Assembly (NCBI RefSeq): GCF_002979415.1
Contig: NZ_PCOT01000032.1
Span: forward strand, 1 to 49,195
Direction of reading: 5' to 3'
From: Microbacterium sp. MYb72
Lineage (GTDB): Bacteria; Actinomycetota; Actinomycetes; Actinomycetales; Microbacteriaceae
Length of the DNA stretch: 49,195 bases
The position numbers were made by a program, and so were the translations under genes. The notes under the pieces were generated by a model. That model was not told the DNA's origin and searched no databases. It worked only from the letters and a program-made list of their open reading frames with translations. Of the stretch, positions 1-9,317 are shown in pieces (the first letter of the stretch is position 1; every line of letters starts with the position of its first letter).

Positions 1-1122
1 ACGTATGTGGTGTTCGGGAACTTCGCTGCGACGTGGCAGCCGTCGAAGGGTGCGGCGTCCTCGACCCGTTCGGTGGGGACGCAGGTATGGGCTCTCGCTG
101 AGAGCGTGCTGAATCAGGTGCCTGCCCAGTACCAGCCGACGATCCGGGCGCAGTGGGCGGACATCGCCGCCGATGGCTCGTTCCAGGCGACGCTGACGCT
201 CAAGGACACGCCCGCGACCCCCGGCTCGTACGGCGTCTACACGTACGGCGCCGGCGGTGTCGTCAACGCCGACCAGGAGCGCAGCGTCGCCCTGAACTAC
301 TCCATCGCTCCGAAGATCACCGTGTCCTCGGCCGTGACCGCGGGTTCGCCCGGCATCACCGCCACCGTCACGGGAAAGGACTTCGGCACCGCGACCGGCG
401 TCTACGCCGCGATCATCGAGACGGGCGCCGAGGCGAACGTCACGGGCGGAGGCGGTTACGTCGCGATGCAGTGGGTCCGCGGTGTCTCGGGCGGGGCGTT
501 CTCCGTCGAGCTCACGGCGCCCGCTGACAAGCTCGACCGCGCGAAGACCTACGAGGTGATCGTGTGGAAGCAGCACTCCAACCCCGACGCGACGACGATG
601 CTCGCGCGGGCGGCCGTCGCGATCAGCGACGCCGATTGGGACGTCATCAAGCCGGCTCCGGCATCTCCGTCTCTCTCGGTGTTCCTCGCCGACGGTGTCA
701 CTCCGGCGACCGGTGTCGCGCTCAAGGCAGGTGACAGGGTCGTCGTGAAGGGTACGGGGTATGACCCGACGGCGAACGTGGGTGGTCGTGGGGCGCCGAT
801 TCCGTCGACGCTGCCGCAGGGCACGTATGTGGTGTTCGGGAACTTCGCTGCGACGTGGCAGCCGTCGAAGGGTGCGGCGTCCTCGACCCGTTCGGTGGGC
901 ACGCAGGCGTGGGCTCTCGCTGAGAGCGTGCTGAATCAGGTGCCGTCCCAGTACCAGCCGACGATCCGGGCGCAGTGGGCCGATATCGCCGCCGACGGTT
1001 CGTTCCAGGCGACGCTGACGCTCAAGGACACCCCCGCGACCCCCGGCTCGTACGGCGTCTACACGTACGGCGCGGGCGGTGTCGTCAACGCCGACCAGGA
1101 GCGCAGCGTCGCCCTCGACTAC
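1..1122 (+). repeat. 822-bp-offset direct repeat inside the HtaA gene
   Basis: Bases 1-300 and 823-1122 are nearly identical at the DNA level, including synonymous positions, with an offset of 822 nt (274 codons). The following 350 nt of each unit are still homologous in protein (GAxAAxIExG, VIVWxQHS) but clearly diverged. The sharp step from near-identity to divergence suggests gene conversion or a recent duplication limited to the first part of each unit. Further copies may lie upstream of the window. Confidence 0.9.
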
Positions 1123-3072
1123 GGCCTCGCCTCCTCGCTCTCGACGAGCGTGAAGAGCGCGACGGCGGCTGACGGTCTGACCGTCAGGGCATCCGGATCC
1201 CGACTCGGCGACGTCACCGGCGCCTACGCCGCGCTGATCGAGGCGGGCACCGAGGCCGAGGTCACGGCCGGCGGTGGATTCCTCGCGATGCAGTGGGTGC
1301 AGAAGATCACCGCCGGGGCCTTCTCCGTCGACCTCACGGCGAAGGCCGCCGAGCTCGACCCGGCGAAGACCTACGAGGTGATCGTGTGGCGGCAGCACTC
1401 GGTGCCGTCGGCAGCGACGATCTTCGCGCGCTCCACGGTCGCGATCAGTCCCGAGCAGTGGAAGGCTCTCACCCAGCCGGAGCCCGAGACCCCGACCACC
1501 CCGACCACGCCGCCGACCACCGTCCCCGGCGGCGCGCTGAAGTGGGCCGTCTCCTCCTCCTTCACGAGCTACGTCACCGGTCCGATCGCCCAGGGTGCGA
1601 TCGAGGTGTCGGGTGGAGCCACCCGCTCCGGCGGCCAGTTCCAGTTCGGTCAGGCGACGGGCAGCACCTACGACCAGGGCACCGGCCTCGGCACGGTCTC
1701 GTACGTCGGCGCCGTGCGGTTCACCGGGCACCACGGCGTGCTCGACGTGACGGTCTCGCAGCCGCAGATCCGGATCACCTCGGCCGATGCCGCGACGCTC
1801 TACGTGACCAGCGGAGGCACGCAGGTCGCCTTCGCGACGCTCGACCTCTCGCGGGCGGCGCGGATCTCCGCGAACGGCGCTGTCACGTACAGCGCGGCGC
1901 CCGCGGCGCTCACGTCCGCGGGGCGCGACCAGGTGCTCGCCGGCTACTCGACAGCTCTCGACCCCGTGACGTTCACGATCGGATCGGCCGCGGCCGCACC
2001 GGCCGGGACCACCGGGACCGTCGCCGCCGCCGCGGTGGTCAAGGCCAAGCCGCTCCCGCAGACCCCGCCGGCGTCGACCGGGATCGACATCAGCGCCGAC
2101 GACCTCGCCGCGCTCCAGGCCGGCGAGGAGGCCACGATCTCGGCATCCGGGTTCCGATCGGGCGAGACCGGCATCAAGGTGGTCGTGTACTCGACTCCGG
2201 TCGTGCTCGGCACCGTGACGGCGGATGCCGCGGGAACCGCCTCGTGGACCGGAACCCTCCCGGCCACCCTCGCCGACGGTGACCACACCCTCACGCTGCA
2301 GGGCTCGGTCGACCGCGGACTGGCGTTCACCCTGGCCAGGACGACGGCGGCGCTCGGCGCGTGCACCGTCGAGGGAGCCACCCTGAACTGGGGATACAAG
2401 GAGTCGTTCCGCACCTACATCGAGGGCATCGCCAGGGGCGGGTGGACACTCACCGACGTGGCGTACGAGTACCCGCAGTTCGTGTGGGCGAACGGCACGG
2501 GGACCTTCGACGGGGAGAGCGGCGCCGGCCTCATCGGCTACGGCGGCGGCATCGCCTTCACCGGTCACGACGGCGCGCTGAACACGACGCTGTCGAACGC
2601 CAGGGTCGAGCTCGCCGGATCCACCGGCTACCTCGTGTTCGACATCGCGGGCACCACGCAGTCCGGCGAGGTCGTCGATCAGCAGGGCGTTCGCCTCGCG
2701 GAGTTCGCGGTGCCCGATGCTGCGCTCGCCGACGGCGTGATCACGCTCGACGCCGTGCCCACCACCCTCACCGACGCCGGAGCCGCCGCGTTCGGCACCT
2801 ACGCGGCCGGCGAGGAGCTCGACCCGGTGAGCGCCGTCATCCCCGTGGGCGCCGACTGCGGCTCCGCGCCCGTCGCCCCGGAGAAGAGCGAGTCGGAGGG
2901 CAGTGCGGCGGCGACCGCGGTCACGGCTGTCCCTGATGTGCAGGGGGCGCCGGTGTGGCCCTGGATCGTCGGCGGTCTGGTGCTCGTCGCACTGATCGCC
3001 GGAGGCGGCGTGTTGATCGCCCGTCGCGGCAAGGGCGAGACCGAGGCCGTCGACGCTTCCGTCGACGCCTGA
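1..3072 (+). CDS. HtaA-domain surface protein, 5' end outside window
   Basis: The frame is open from the first base, so the N-terminus and any signal peptide lie outside. Two long Ig-like or surface-type units (about residues 1-225 and 265-490) precede a Pro/Thr linker. Next come an HtaA domain (about 509-660), an Ig-like domain (about 693-775) and a second HtaA domain (about 791-945). One hydrophobic segment near residues 978-1000 is followed by a basic RRGK stretch. I see no LPXTG-like motif, so it looks like a membrane-spanning anchor. HtaA domains bind haem at the cell surface in corynebacterial iron uptake. I infer haem capture or relay here. The hmuTUV-type partners would be upstream, outside the window. 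The last base pairs lead straight into a strong hairpin. Confidence 0.85.
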   Translation, partial: TYVVFGNFAATWQPSKGAASSTRSVGTQVWALAESVLNQVPAQYQPTIRAQWADIAADGSFQATLTLKDTPATPGSYGVYTYGAGGVVNADQERSVALNYSIAPKITVSSAVTAGSPGITATVTGKDFGTATGVYAAIIETGAEANVTGGGGYVAMQWVRGVSGGAFSVELTAPADKLDRAKTYEVIVWKQHSNPDATTMLARAAVAISDADWDVIKPAPASPSLSVFLADGVTPATGVALKAGDRVVVKGTGYDPTANVGGRGAPIPSTLPQGTYVVFGNFAATWQPSKGAASSTRSVGTQAWALAESVLNQVPSQYQPTIRAQWADIAADGSFQATLTLKDTPATPGSYGVYTYGAGGVVNADQERSVALDYGLASSLSTSVKSATAADGLTVRASGSRLGDVTGAYAALIEAGTEAEVTAGGGFLAMQWVQKITAGAFSVDLTAKAAELDPAKTYEVIVWRQHSVPSAATIFARSTVAISPEQWKALTQPEPETPTTPTTPPTTVPGGALKWAVSSSFTSYVTGPIAQGAIEVSGGATRSGGQFQFGQATGSTYDQGTGLGTVSYVGAVRFTGHHGVLDVTVSQPQIRITSADAATLYVTSGGTQVAFATLDLSRAARISANGAVTYSAAPAALTSAGRDQVLAGYSTALDPVTFTIGSAAAAPAGTTGTVAAAAVVKAKPLPQTPPASTGIDISADDLAALQAGEEATISASGFRSGETGIKVVVYSTPVVLGTVTADAAGTASWTGTLPATLADGDHTLTLQGSVDRGLAFTLARTTAALGACTVEGATLNWGYKESFRTYIEGIARGGWTLTDVAYEYPQFVWANGTGTFDGESGAGLIGYGGGIAFTGHDGALNTTLSNARVELAGSTGYLVFDIAGTTQSGEVVDQQGVRLAEFAVPDAALADGVITLDAVPTTLTDAGAAAFGTYAAGEELDPVSAVIPVGADCGSAPVAPEKSESEGSAAATAVTAVPDVQGAPVWPWIVGGLVLVALIAGGGVLIARRGKGETEAVDASVDA

Positions 3073-3078
3073 GCGCCA

Positions 3079-3116
3079 CGAGTCGCCCTCCTCGCCCGCG
3101 CGGGGAGGGCGACTCG
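3079..3116 (+). terminator. Hairpin after the HtaA gene
   Basis: A perfect 13-bp stem (CGAGTCGCCCTCC at 3079-3091, its complement at 3104-3116) encloses a 12-nt loop, starting 6 nt after the HtaA stop codon. No U-tract follows, as at most gene ends in this window. Confidence 0.75.
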
Positions 3117-3218
3117 CGTCGGCATCCGGCTCCTCAGCGCGCGCGGCTCCGACGGAGGCGCCGCGGCGGCACGGAGAAGGGGGCGAGCACCACGGCCCCG
3201 CGGTGGGACAATGGATGC

Positions 3219-3533
3219 ATGGCCCCCAGCGAATCCGAGCAGACCGTCGAAGCGACCGTGCGCCGCGTGCCGCGCTACGGCGTGTTCATGGGCATCGGCG
3301 TCGTCGTCGGCGTGATCGTCGCGGGCATCCTCACGTTCGCGGGCAGCTTCCAGCCCTCGGAGGCCCTCGATGTCGTCTACCCTCCCGGCCAGGTCTTCGG
3401 ATTCCTGCTGCTGTGGACCGCGCCGATCGGCCTCGCCCTCGGCGGCGTCGCCGGTCTCATCGCGGAGCGGGTCGCGCGCCGCAGAGACCGGGTGGTCCGC
3501 GTCGAGCGCGAGACCATCATCGAGAACGACTGA
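3219..3533 (+). CDS. Small two-TM membrane protein, function unknown
   Basis: This encodes 104 aa. ATG at 3219 is chosen because it begins a sensible soluble N-terminus (MAPSESEQ) before the first membrane span. The upstream in-frame extension runs through the HtaA terminator and is Arg-rich shadow sequence. There are two hydrophobic segments (about residues 26-48 and 67-92) separated by a short Pro-containing loop, and a basic, charged C-terminus. I do not recognise the family. It is convergent with the gene at 3549 and sits beside the purine genes. Confidence 0.7.
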   Translation: MAPSESEQTVEATVRRVPRYGVFMGIGVVVGVIVAGILTFAGSFQPSEALDVVYPPGQVFGFLLLWTAPIGLALGGVAGLIAERVARRRDRVVRVERETIIEND

Positions 3534-3548
3534 CCCGAGACCCTCGCC

Positions 3549-4172
3549 TCAGGCGAGTTCGGCGATGATCGGCCGGATCGCCCCGTCGAAGGCGACCACG
3601 TCGCGCCGCAGGCCGTCGGTCACGGCGACGGACAGCGCGCCGATCCACCAGATGCCCCGCTGCGAGAGGGGCAGCACCTGCACGTTCAGCTCGAACGAGT
3701 GCGCGCGGCGCCCCACCTCGCGCTCGAACTCGGCGATGGCGCTGGCGTACGCCCGGTAGGAGTCTCCGCCGGTGCCCGGCTTGCCCGCTGAGGGGCCGTG
3801 CAGCGTCGAGACGTAGCGGTCGTGCGCCGATCTGGCGTAGTCGAGGGCGGATGCCGCGAACGGCGTGATCGCCGCGGTGAGCTCCTCGGCGCCGGTCGCG
3901 GGGAGCGCGACGAGCGTGTCGAACCCGTCGACGAGCTCGAGCGGGACGCCGGAGTGATGCGCGCGCGGCTCGACGGTCATGTCCCAGTAGTCCCGCCACT
4001 GCGATTCGACGAGCGGAGCGGCGTCGACGGCATCCGGGGCGCGCACCGGCAGATCCCGCAGGCTGGGCAGGTCGGAGGGCGTGCGGATGCCGAGGGACTG
4101 CCGCAGCGCGAGCGCGACGAGCACCGGCACGCTCGCGTCTTCGCGGATCAGCCACTGCGGCTTGTCGGACAT
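3549..4172 (-). CDS. Conserved actinobacterial protein, SCP2-like by position
   Basis: This is a 207-aa soluble protein starting at ATG 4172, with no signal peptide or membrane segment. It is divergent from purM, with 82 nt between the starts. Features include a PRAHHSG segment, an ALPATGAEEL segment and a C-terminal half ending LRRDVVAFDGAIRPIIAELA. Mycobacterium encodes a conserved protein of the sterol-carrier/MDMPI type next to purF-purM. Position and size make this a likely counterpart, but that family assignment is an inference from synteny and was not read from a motif. Convergent neighbour at 3533. Confidence 0.6.
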   Translation of the reverse strand: MSDKPQWLIREDASVPVLVALALRQSLGIRTPSDLPSLRDLPVRAPDAVDAAPLVESQWRDYWDMTVEPRAHHSGVPLELVDGFDTLVALPATGAEELTAAITPFAASALDYARSAHDRYVSTLHGPSAGKPGTGGDSYRAYASAIAEFEREVGRRAHSFELNVQVLPLSQRGIWWIGALSVAVTDGLRRDVVAFDGAIRPIIAELA

Positions 4173-4254
4173 GGCCCCATCGTATGGGGAGAGCGCGGCA
4201 TCCGCTCTTCGTCTTCCGGAGTTCGGGGGTCGCGGCTGACGGTAGGATCAAGGG

Positions 4255-5364
4255 GTGGCTGCCTCCCCCACCAATCCCTATTCCGAAGCCGGCGTCGATA
4301 CCGCTGCAGGCGATCTCGCCGTCGAGCTGATGAAGTCCTCCGTGCGCGCGACGCACGGACCCGAAGTGCTCGGCGGTGTCGGCGGATTCGCCGGCCTCTT
4401 CGACGCCAGTGCGCTGCTCGGCTATCGCCGACCGCTGCTGGCCAGCAGCACAGACGGGGTCGGCACCAAGGTCGCGATCGCCCAGGCGATCGACAAGCAC
4501 GACACGATCGGGCAGGACCTGGTCGGTATGGTCGTCGACGACATCGTCGTGGTGGGCGCCAAGCCGCTCTTCATGACCGACTACATCGCGTGCGGCAAGG
4601 TCGTGCCGCAGCGCATCGCCGACATCGTGCGCGGCATCGCCGAGGCCTGCTCCGCCACGGGCACCGCGCTCGTCGGCGGCGAGACGGCAGAGCACCCCGG
4701 TCTGCTCGGACCGCGCGACTACGACGTCGCGGGCGCTGCGACCGGTGTGGTCGAGGCCGACGCCATCCTCGGCGCCGAGCGCGTGCAGGACGGCGATGTC
4801 GTCCTCGCCGTGCAGTCCAGCGGCCTGCACTCCAACGGCTACTCCCTGGTGCGCCACATCGTCACCGGCGCCGGCATCAGCTACGCCGACACCGCGGCCG
4901 ACTTCGGCACCACCTGGGGCGAAGCGCTCCTCGAGCCGACCCGCCTCTACACGCTCCCGCTGCTGCGCCTCATCGACGCGCTCGGCGGCGGCGTCCACGC
5001 GCTCAGCCACGTCACCGGCGGCGGCATCGCGGCGAACCTCGCGCGCGTGCTCCCGCAGGGCACCTGGGCGGAGGTCGACCGCGGCACGTGGTCGCCCAGC
5101 CCCGTCTTCCGCGTGCTCAGCGACATCGCCGGCTCCACGCTCGAGTCGGCGGAGGGCACCTGGAACCTCGGCATCGGCTTCCTCGCGGTGATCGCGCAGG
5201 ACAAGAAGGATGCCGCCATCGCTGCGCTCGCCGCAGAGGGCATGCCCGCCTGGCAGGTCGCGACCGTGGGCTTCGGCGCGCGTCCGGCCGGCGAGTTCGA
5301 ACAGGGCGCCAAGGGCGTCGACGGCGGAGCGGTGCGCCTCGTGGGCGCCTACTCCTCCCACTGA
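4255..5364 (+). CDS. purM: Phosphoribosylformylglycinamidine cyclo-ligase (AIR synthetase)
   Basis: This 369-aa enzyme makes aminoimidazole ribotide from FGAM with ATP, step five of de novo purine synthesis, in the cytosol. It has the family motifs: SSTDGVGTK near residue 66, VDDIVVVGAKPLFMTDY, VGGETAEHPG, SSGLHSNGYSLVR and HVTGGGIAANLAR. GTG at 4255 is used, with an AGGATCAAGG stretch just upstream. The N-terminus, with YSEAGVDTAAGD, matches the family start. purF follows after 24 nt, so the two are very likely co-transcribed. The order here is purM then purF; in Mycobacterium it is purF then purM. Confidence 0.96.
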   Translation: MAASPTNPYSEAGVDTAAGDLAVELMKSSVRATHGPEVLGGVGGFAGLFDASALLGYRRPLLASSTDGVGTKVAIAQAIDKHDTIGQDLVGMVVDDIVVVGAKPLFMTDYIACGKVVPQRIADIVRGIAEACSATGTALVGGETAEHPGLLGPRDYDVAGAATGVVEADAILGAERVQDGDVVLAVQSSGLHSNGYSLVRHIVTGAGISYADTAADFGTTWGEALLEPTRLYTLPLLRLIDALGGGVHALSHVTGGGIAANLARVLPQGTWAEVDRGTWSPSPVFRVLSDIAGSTLESAEGTWNLGIGFLAVIAQDKKDAAIAALAAEGMPAWQVATVGFGARPAGEFEQGAKGVDGGAVRLVGAYSSH

Positions 5365-5388
5365 AGAAACGGATGAAATAACCACCCC

Positions 5389-6861
5389 ATGTGCGGCATC
5401 GTCGGAATGGTCGGAACGGCCCCGGTCAACCAGGACATCTACGACGCTCTCCTCCTGCTGCAGCACCGCGGCCAGGACGCGACGGGCATCGCCACCGCAG
5501 AGTCGAACGGCGTCATGCACAACGCGAAGGCGCAGGGGATGGTGCGCGAGGCGTTCCGCACCCGCGACATGCGCGCGCTCCTCGGCAACGTCGGCCTCGG
5601 CCACGTGCGCTACGCGACGAAGGGCACGGCGTCGAACGAGGAGGAGATGCAGCCGTTCTACGTGAACGCGCCCTACGGCATCATCCTCATCCACAACGGC
5701 AACCTCACCAACACGCGCGAGCTGACGGCCGACATGGCCCAGCGCGACCGCCGCCACCTGAACTCCTCCAGCGACACCGAGCTGCTGCTCAACGTGCTCG
5801 CCGGCGAACTGCAGAACACCACCTCGACGGTCGACCTCGACCCGGAGCGCGTGTTCGAGGCCGTCGAGCGCACCCACGAGCGCATCGAGGGCGCGTACGC
5901 CGTGATCGCCGTGATCGCCGGCTACGGCCTGCTCGCGTTCCGTGATCCCTTCGGCATCCGTCCGCTGATCCTCGGTCGCCGTCCGTCCACCGTGGAGGGC
6001 GCGGAGGGCCGCGACGAATGGGTCGTCGCCAGCGAGTCGCTCGTGCTCGAGAACGGCGACTACGAGGTCGTCCGCGAGGTCGAGCCCGGCGAGGCCGTGT
6101 TCATCACGAACGACGGCGAGCTGTTCTCCCGGCAGTGCGCGCAGAACCCGACCCTGGCGCCCTGCGCGTTCGAGTACGTCTACCTCGCGCGTCCGGACTC
6201 GGTCATGAACGGCATCTCGGTCTACGAGTCGCGCCTGCGCATGGGCGACCGTCTCGCCGACACGATCGCCAAGCACGTTCCGATGGACAAGATCGACGTC
6301 GTCATGCCGATCCCCGACTCCTCGCGCCCCGCCGCGATGGAGGTCGCCCGCAAGCTCGGCATCGAGTACCGCGAGGGCTTCTACAAGAACCGCTACGTCG
6401 GCCGCACCTTCATCATGCCCGGCCAGGCGGTGCGCAAGAAGAGCGTGCGGCAGAAGCTGAACGCCATGTCGACCGAGTTCCAGGGCAAGAACGTCCTGCT
6501 GATCGACGACTCGATCGTCCGGGGAACGACGTCGAAGGAGATCATCCAGATGGCCAGGGATGCCGGCGCGAGCTCGGTGACCTTCGCCTCCGCGGCGCCT
6601 CCGGTGCGGCATCCGCACGTCTACGGCATCAACATGCCGTCGCGTCAGGAGCTCATCGCGCACGGCCGCACGATCCCCGAGATCGCCGAGGTGCTCGGCT
6701 GCGACCACCTCGTGTACCAGGAGGTCGACGACCTCAAGGCCGCGATCACGGAGGGCTCGGCGGTGACCGAGCTCGACATGAGCTGCTTCGACGGACGCTA
6801 CGTGACCGGCACCGTGTCGGACGAGTACCTCGCGTGGGTGGAGGGGTCGCAGACCTCTTGA
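5389..6861 (+). CDS. purF: Amidophosphoribosyltransferase
   Basis: This 490-aa enzyme catalyses the committed step of purine synthesis (PRPP + Gln to phosphoribosylamine). It begins MCGIVG, so Cys2 is the N-terminal nucleophile of the class II glutaminase domain and no propeptide is present. LLLQHRGQDATGIA and GHVRYATKG are glutaminase motifs. The phosphoribosyltransferase half carries the PRPP loop LLIDDSIVRGTTSKEI near residues 368-383. The final TGA shares one base with the ATG of the MFS gene (TGATG), which indicates translational coupling. Confidence 0.97.
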   Translation: MCGIVGMVGTAPVNQDIYDALLLLQHRGQDATGIATAESNGVMHNAKAQGMVREAFRTRDMRALLGNVGLGHVRYATKGTASNEEEMQPFYVNAPYGIILIHNGNLTNTRELTADMAQRDRRHLNSSSDTELLLNVLAGELQNTTSTVDLDPERVFEAVERTHERIEGAYAVIAVIAGYGLLAFRDPFGIRPLILGRRPSTVEGAEGRDEWVVASESLVLENGDYEVVREVEPGEAVFITNDGELFSRQCAQNPTLAPCAFEYVYLARPDSVMNGISVYESRLRMGDRLADTIAKHVPMDKIDVVMPIPDSSRPAAMEVARKLGIEYREGFYKNRYVGRTFIMPGQAVRKKSVRQKLNAMSTEFQGKNVLLIDDSIVRGTTSKEIIQMARDAGASSVTFASAAPPVRHPHVYGINMPSRQELIAHGRTIPEIAEVLGCDHLVYQEVDDLKAAITEGSAVTELDMSCFDGRYVTGTVSDEYLAWVEGSQTS

Positions 6862-8183
6862 TGACCGGATCCCTGGGTACGCCTGCGAGCCGGCCGCTCT
6901 GGGAGGGTCGGACACTGGCCCTGCTCGGGATCGTGCTCGTCGCGTTCTCGCTGCGATCCGCGGTCGCGTCGCTGTCTCCGGTGATCGACCACATCGCACG
7001 GGACTTCCCGATGTCACCCGTGGTCGTCGGTCTGATCGGCGCCGCGCCTCCGGTGTGCTTCGCGATCTTCGGCATCGTGACCCCGCTGTTCGAGCGCCGC
7101 TTCGGGCTGGAGAGGGTCGCGGTGTTCGCGATCGGGCTGATGGCCGCCGGGCTCCTGCTGCGCGGTTTCGCGGTGGACTCGACGACGCTGCTCGCCGCGA
7201 CCGCCGTCGTGTTCGCCGGCGTCGGCTCGGGCAACGTGCTGCTCCCGCCACTGGTGAAGAAGTACTTCCCCGACCGTCTCGGCGTCATGATGACGGTCTA
7301 CTCGACCACGATGGCGGTCTCGACCTTCCTGCCGCCGCTGGTGGCCGTGCCGATCGCCGACACGCTCGGCTGGCGCGTGTCGCTCGGCATCTGGGGCGGT
7401 TTCGCCGCGGTCGCGCTCATCCCGTGGATCACGATGCTCGTCACGAACCGCACGACCCCGGATGTGGCGGAGGAGCCCGCTGGTGACCGGCCGGCGATCG
7501 TCCGCGAGGCGTCGGCGCAGGATGCCGTGGCCGTCGCGACCGGGCCCATCACCACGGCGTCGGCGAACCCGCGGATCTTCGGCAGGCTGTGGCGGCTGCC
7601 GCTGGCCTGGGCGCTCGCGGTCGTGTTCGCGGCATCCTCGTCGATGGCGTACGCGTCGTTCGCCTGGATGCCGACGATGCTCGTCGACATCGGCGGCGTC
7701 ACCCCGGCGACGGCGGGCTTCCTGCTGTCGGCGTTCGCGCTCGTCGGTCTGCCCTGCTCGATGCTCGTGCCGATCCTCGTGGTGCGCTATCAGGCCACCA
7801 GGCCGCTGTTCTTCTTCGCGGTCGGCGCGGGGCTCGTCGGCCTCGCGGGCCTCCTGCTCTTCCCGACCGTGGCCCTCGCGCTGTGGGTCATGATCTTCGG
7901 ACTGACCGCCATCATGTTCCCGCTGAGCCTGGTGCTGCTGAGCATCCGCGCCCGCACCCCCGAGAGCGCCGTGGCCCTCAGCGGCTTCGTGCAGAGCCTC
8001 GGCTACGGCGTGGCCGCGCTGTTCCCGCTGACGATCGGCCTGCTGCACGAGACGACCGGAGGGTGGCAGGTTCCGCTGCTGCTCCTCGCCGGCGCGCTCG
8101 TCGTCGCTTGTCCCTTCGGCTGGATCGCCGGACGTCGTCGCACGATCGAGGACGAGTGGGAGCGCCGGTACGGGCGCTGGTGA
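6861..8183 (+). CDS. MFS transporter, CynX/NimT type
   Basis: A 440-aa integral membrane protein with about 12 predicted spans and a hydrophilic central loop (about residues 195-235). The start LVAFSLRSAVASLSPVIDHI, followed by a segment rich in small residues, is typical of the CynX/NimT branch (cyanate, nitroimidazole and related exporters). The substrate cannot be read from sequence. The ATG overlaps the purF stop by one base, so it is probably expressed with purMF and might export a purine-like compound, but that is speculation. It converges on the LacI gene with only 12 nt between stops and no hairpin. Confidence 0.85.
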   Translation: MTGSLGTPASRPLWEGRTLALLGIVLVAFSLRSAVASLSPVIDHIARDFPMSPVVVGLIGAAPPVCFAIFGIVTPLFERRFGLERVAVFAIGLMAAGLLLRGFAVDSTTLLAATAVVFAGVGSGNVLLPPLVKKYFPDRLGVMMTVYSTTMAVSTFLPPLVAVPIADTLGWRVSLGIWGGFAAVALIPWITMLVTNRTTPDVAEEPAGDRPAIVREASAQDAVAVATGPITTASANPRIFGRLWRLPLAWALAVVFAASSSMAYASFAWMPTMLVDIGGVTPATAGFLLSAFALVGLPCSMLVPILVVRYQATRPLFFFAVGAGLVGLAGLLLFPTVALALWVMIFGLTAIMFPLSLVLLSIRARTPESAVALSGFVQSLGYGVAALFPLTIGLLHETTGGWQVPLLLLAGALVVACPFGWIAGRRRTIEDEWERRYGRW

Positions 8184-8195
8184 GGGTGCGCCCGG

Positions 8196-9224
8196 TCAGG
8201 TGCGCGGCGGAGCGGTCGACGACCTGACGACGAGCTGCGGATCGGTGGACGGCATGTCGCCGATCGCGTCGTGCCCCTCGATCTGCGCGATCAGGCGCAG
8301 CGCGGCGGCTCGGCCCATGTCCTCGAACGGCTGACGCACGGTCGTGAGGGCGGGGGAGGCGTAGGCCGCGAGGGCGATATCGTCGACGCTGACCACGGAG
8401 ACGTCCTCCGGCACGCTGCGGCCCGCTTCGTGCAGGGCGCGGATGAGGCCGAAGGCCATCTCGTCGCTGGACACGAAGACCGCGGTGACCTCGGGGATCG
8501 CCGCGATCGTGCGGCCGGCGCGGTAGCCGGACTCTGGGGTCCAGTCGGCGGGGATCACGGGCGGAGGGACGATGCCGCGGTCGCGGAGCGTCTGCTCCCA
8601 GGCCTCGCTGCGCTGCTGCGTCTCGGTCCAGTAGTCGTCGCCCGACACGTGCCACACGGTCTCGTGGCCGAGGTCGAGCAGGTGCTCGACGGCGAGCCTG
8701 GCGATGGCGCGCTGGTCGACGGCGAGGGGAGCGTCCTCGTCGAGCGAGGTGCGCTCGCTGCGCGTGGCCGGAGTGCGCTCCATGCGCATCCGCATGGCGG
8801 GGGTCTCCAGCTCGACGGGCACGCCGAGGATGATCCCCTCGGCGCCCTGCCGCTCCAGCCGGTCGAACGCCTCGAGGAAGGCCTCGGTCGACGCGTGGTC
8901 GGCGACGGCGGCGGTCGACACGGTGTAGCCGTTGGCGGCGGCGGCCTGCTGGATGCCGACGCCGAGCGCCGCGGAGGAGTAGCGGTCGGTCGACACGACG
9001 ATCACGCCGAGCACCCGGGTGCGCCCGGATGCGAGGGATGCCGCGGCGGCGTGCACGCGGTAGCCGAGCTCGTCGACGGCGGCGAGAACCCGTCGGGCGG
9101 TGTCGGCCCGCACGTTGTCCTGGCCGGACATCACGCGGGACACGGTCTGCGTCGAGACGCCCGCGAGCTTGGCGACATCGACCTGACTCGGGGCCCTGTC
9201 TTCCTGGTGACGGCGAGGTGACAT
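8196..9224 (-). CDS. LacI-family repressor next to GH35
   Basis: This is a 342-aa regulator with an N-terminal helix-turn-helix (VDVAKLAGVSTQTVSRVMSG, about residues 18-37) and hinge helix (AAASLASGRTR). A periplasmic-binding-protein-like sensor domain then runs to the C-terminus. It is transcribed away from the GH35 beta-galactosidase, with 93 nt between starts. That gap holds a 14-nt box repeated at other promoters (9287-9300, 23502-23515, variants at 13300-13369). The usual logic for the family is repression relieved by an imported or processed sugar. Its role as regulator of the GH35/GH101/ABC set is inference from box sharing. Confidence 0.93.
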   Translation of the reverse strand: MSPRRHQEDRAPSQVDVAKLAGVSTQTVSRVMSGQDNVRADTARRVLAAVDELGYRVHAAAASLASGRTRVLGVIVVSTDRYSSAALGVGIQQAAAANGYTVSTAAVADHASTEAFLEAFDRLERQGAEGIILGVPVELETPAMRMRMERTPATRSERTSLDEDAPLAVDQRAIARLAVEHLLDLGHETVWHVSGDDYWTETQQRSEAWEQTLRDRGIVPPPVIPADWTPESGYRAGRTIAAIPEVTAVFVSSDEMAFGLIRALHEAGRSVPEDVSVVSVDDIALAAYASPALTTVRQPFEDMGRAAALRLIAQIEGHDAIGDMPSTDPQLVVRSSTAPPRT

Positions 9225-9281
9225 GTCTCAATGGTAGCGATCAATCGGCGGAATCTCAGTAACTCAGGCGGGTCATGATGC

Positions 9282-9300
9282 GATAATGTGAACGCAAACA
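9282..9300 (+). promoter_or_regulatory. GH35 promoter -10 and LacI-type operator
   Basis: GATAAT at 9282-9287, preceded by TG two bases earlier, resembles an extended -10 element. The box TGTGAACGCAAACA (9287-9300) follows directly and would cover the transcription start. The same 14 bases occur at 23502-23515 on the other strand, in front of the ABC binding protein. The -35 region (about 9259) is weak. Confidence 0.7.
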
Positions 9301-9317
9301 CTCGTCTTTGGAGCGCT

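Noticed and set aside
3517..7251. A 1244-codon open frame opposite purM and purF
   Set aside because: It covers several well-supported genes on the other strand and its translation is low-complexity; it is a shadow frame.
9288..9290. GTG as start of GH35
   Set aside because: It lies inside the shared operator and has no ribosome-binding site; ATG 9318 has GGAG at normal distance.
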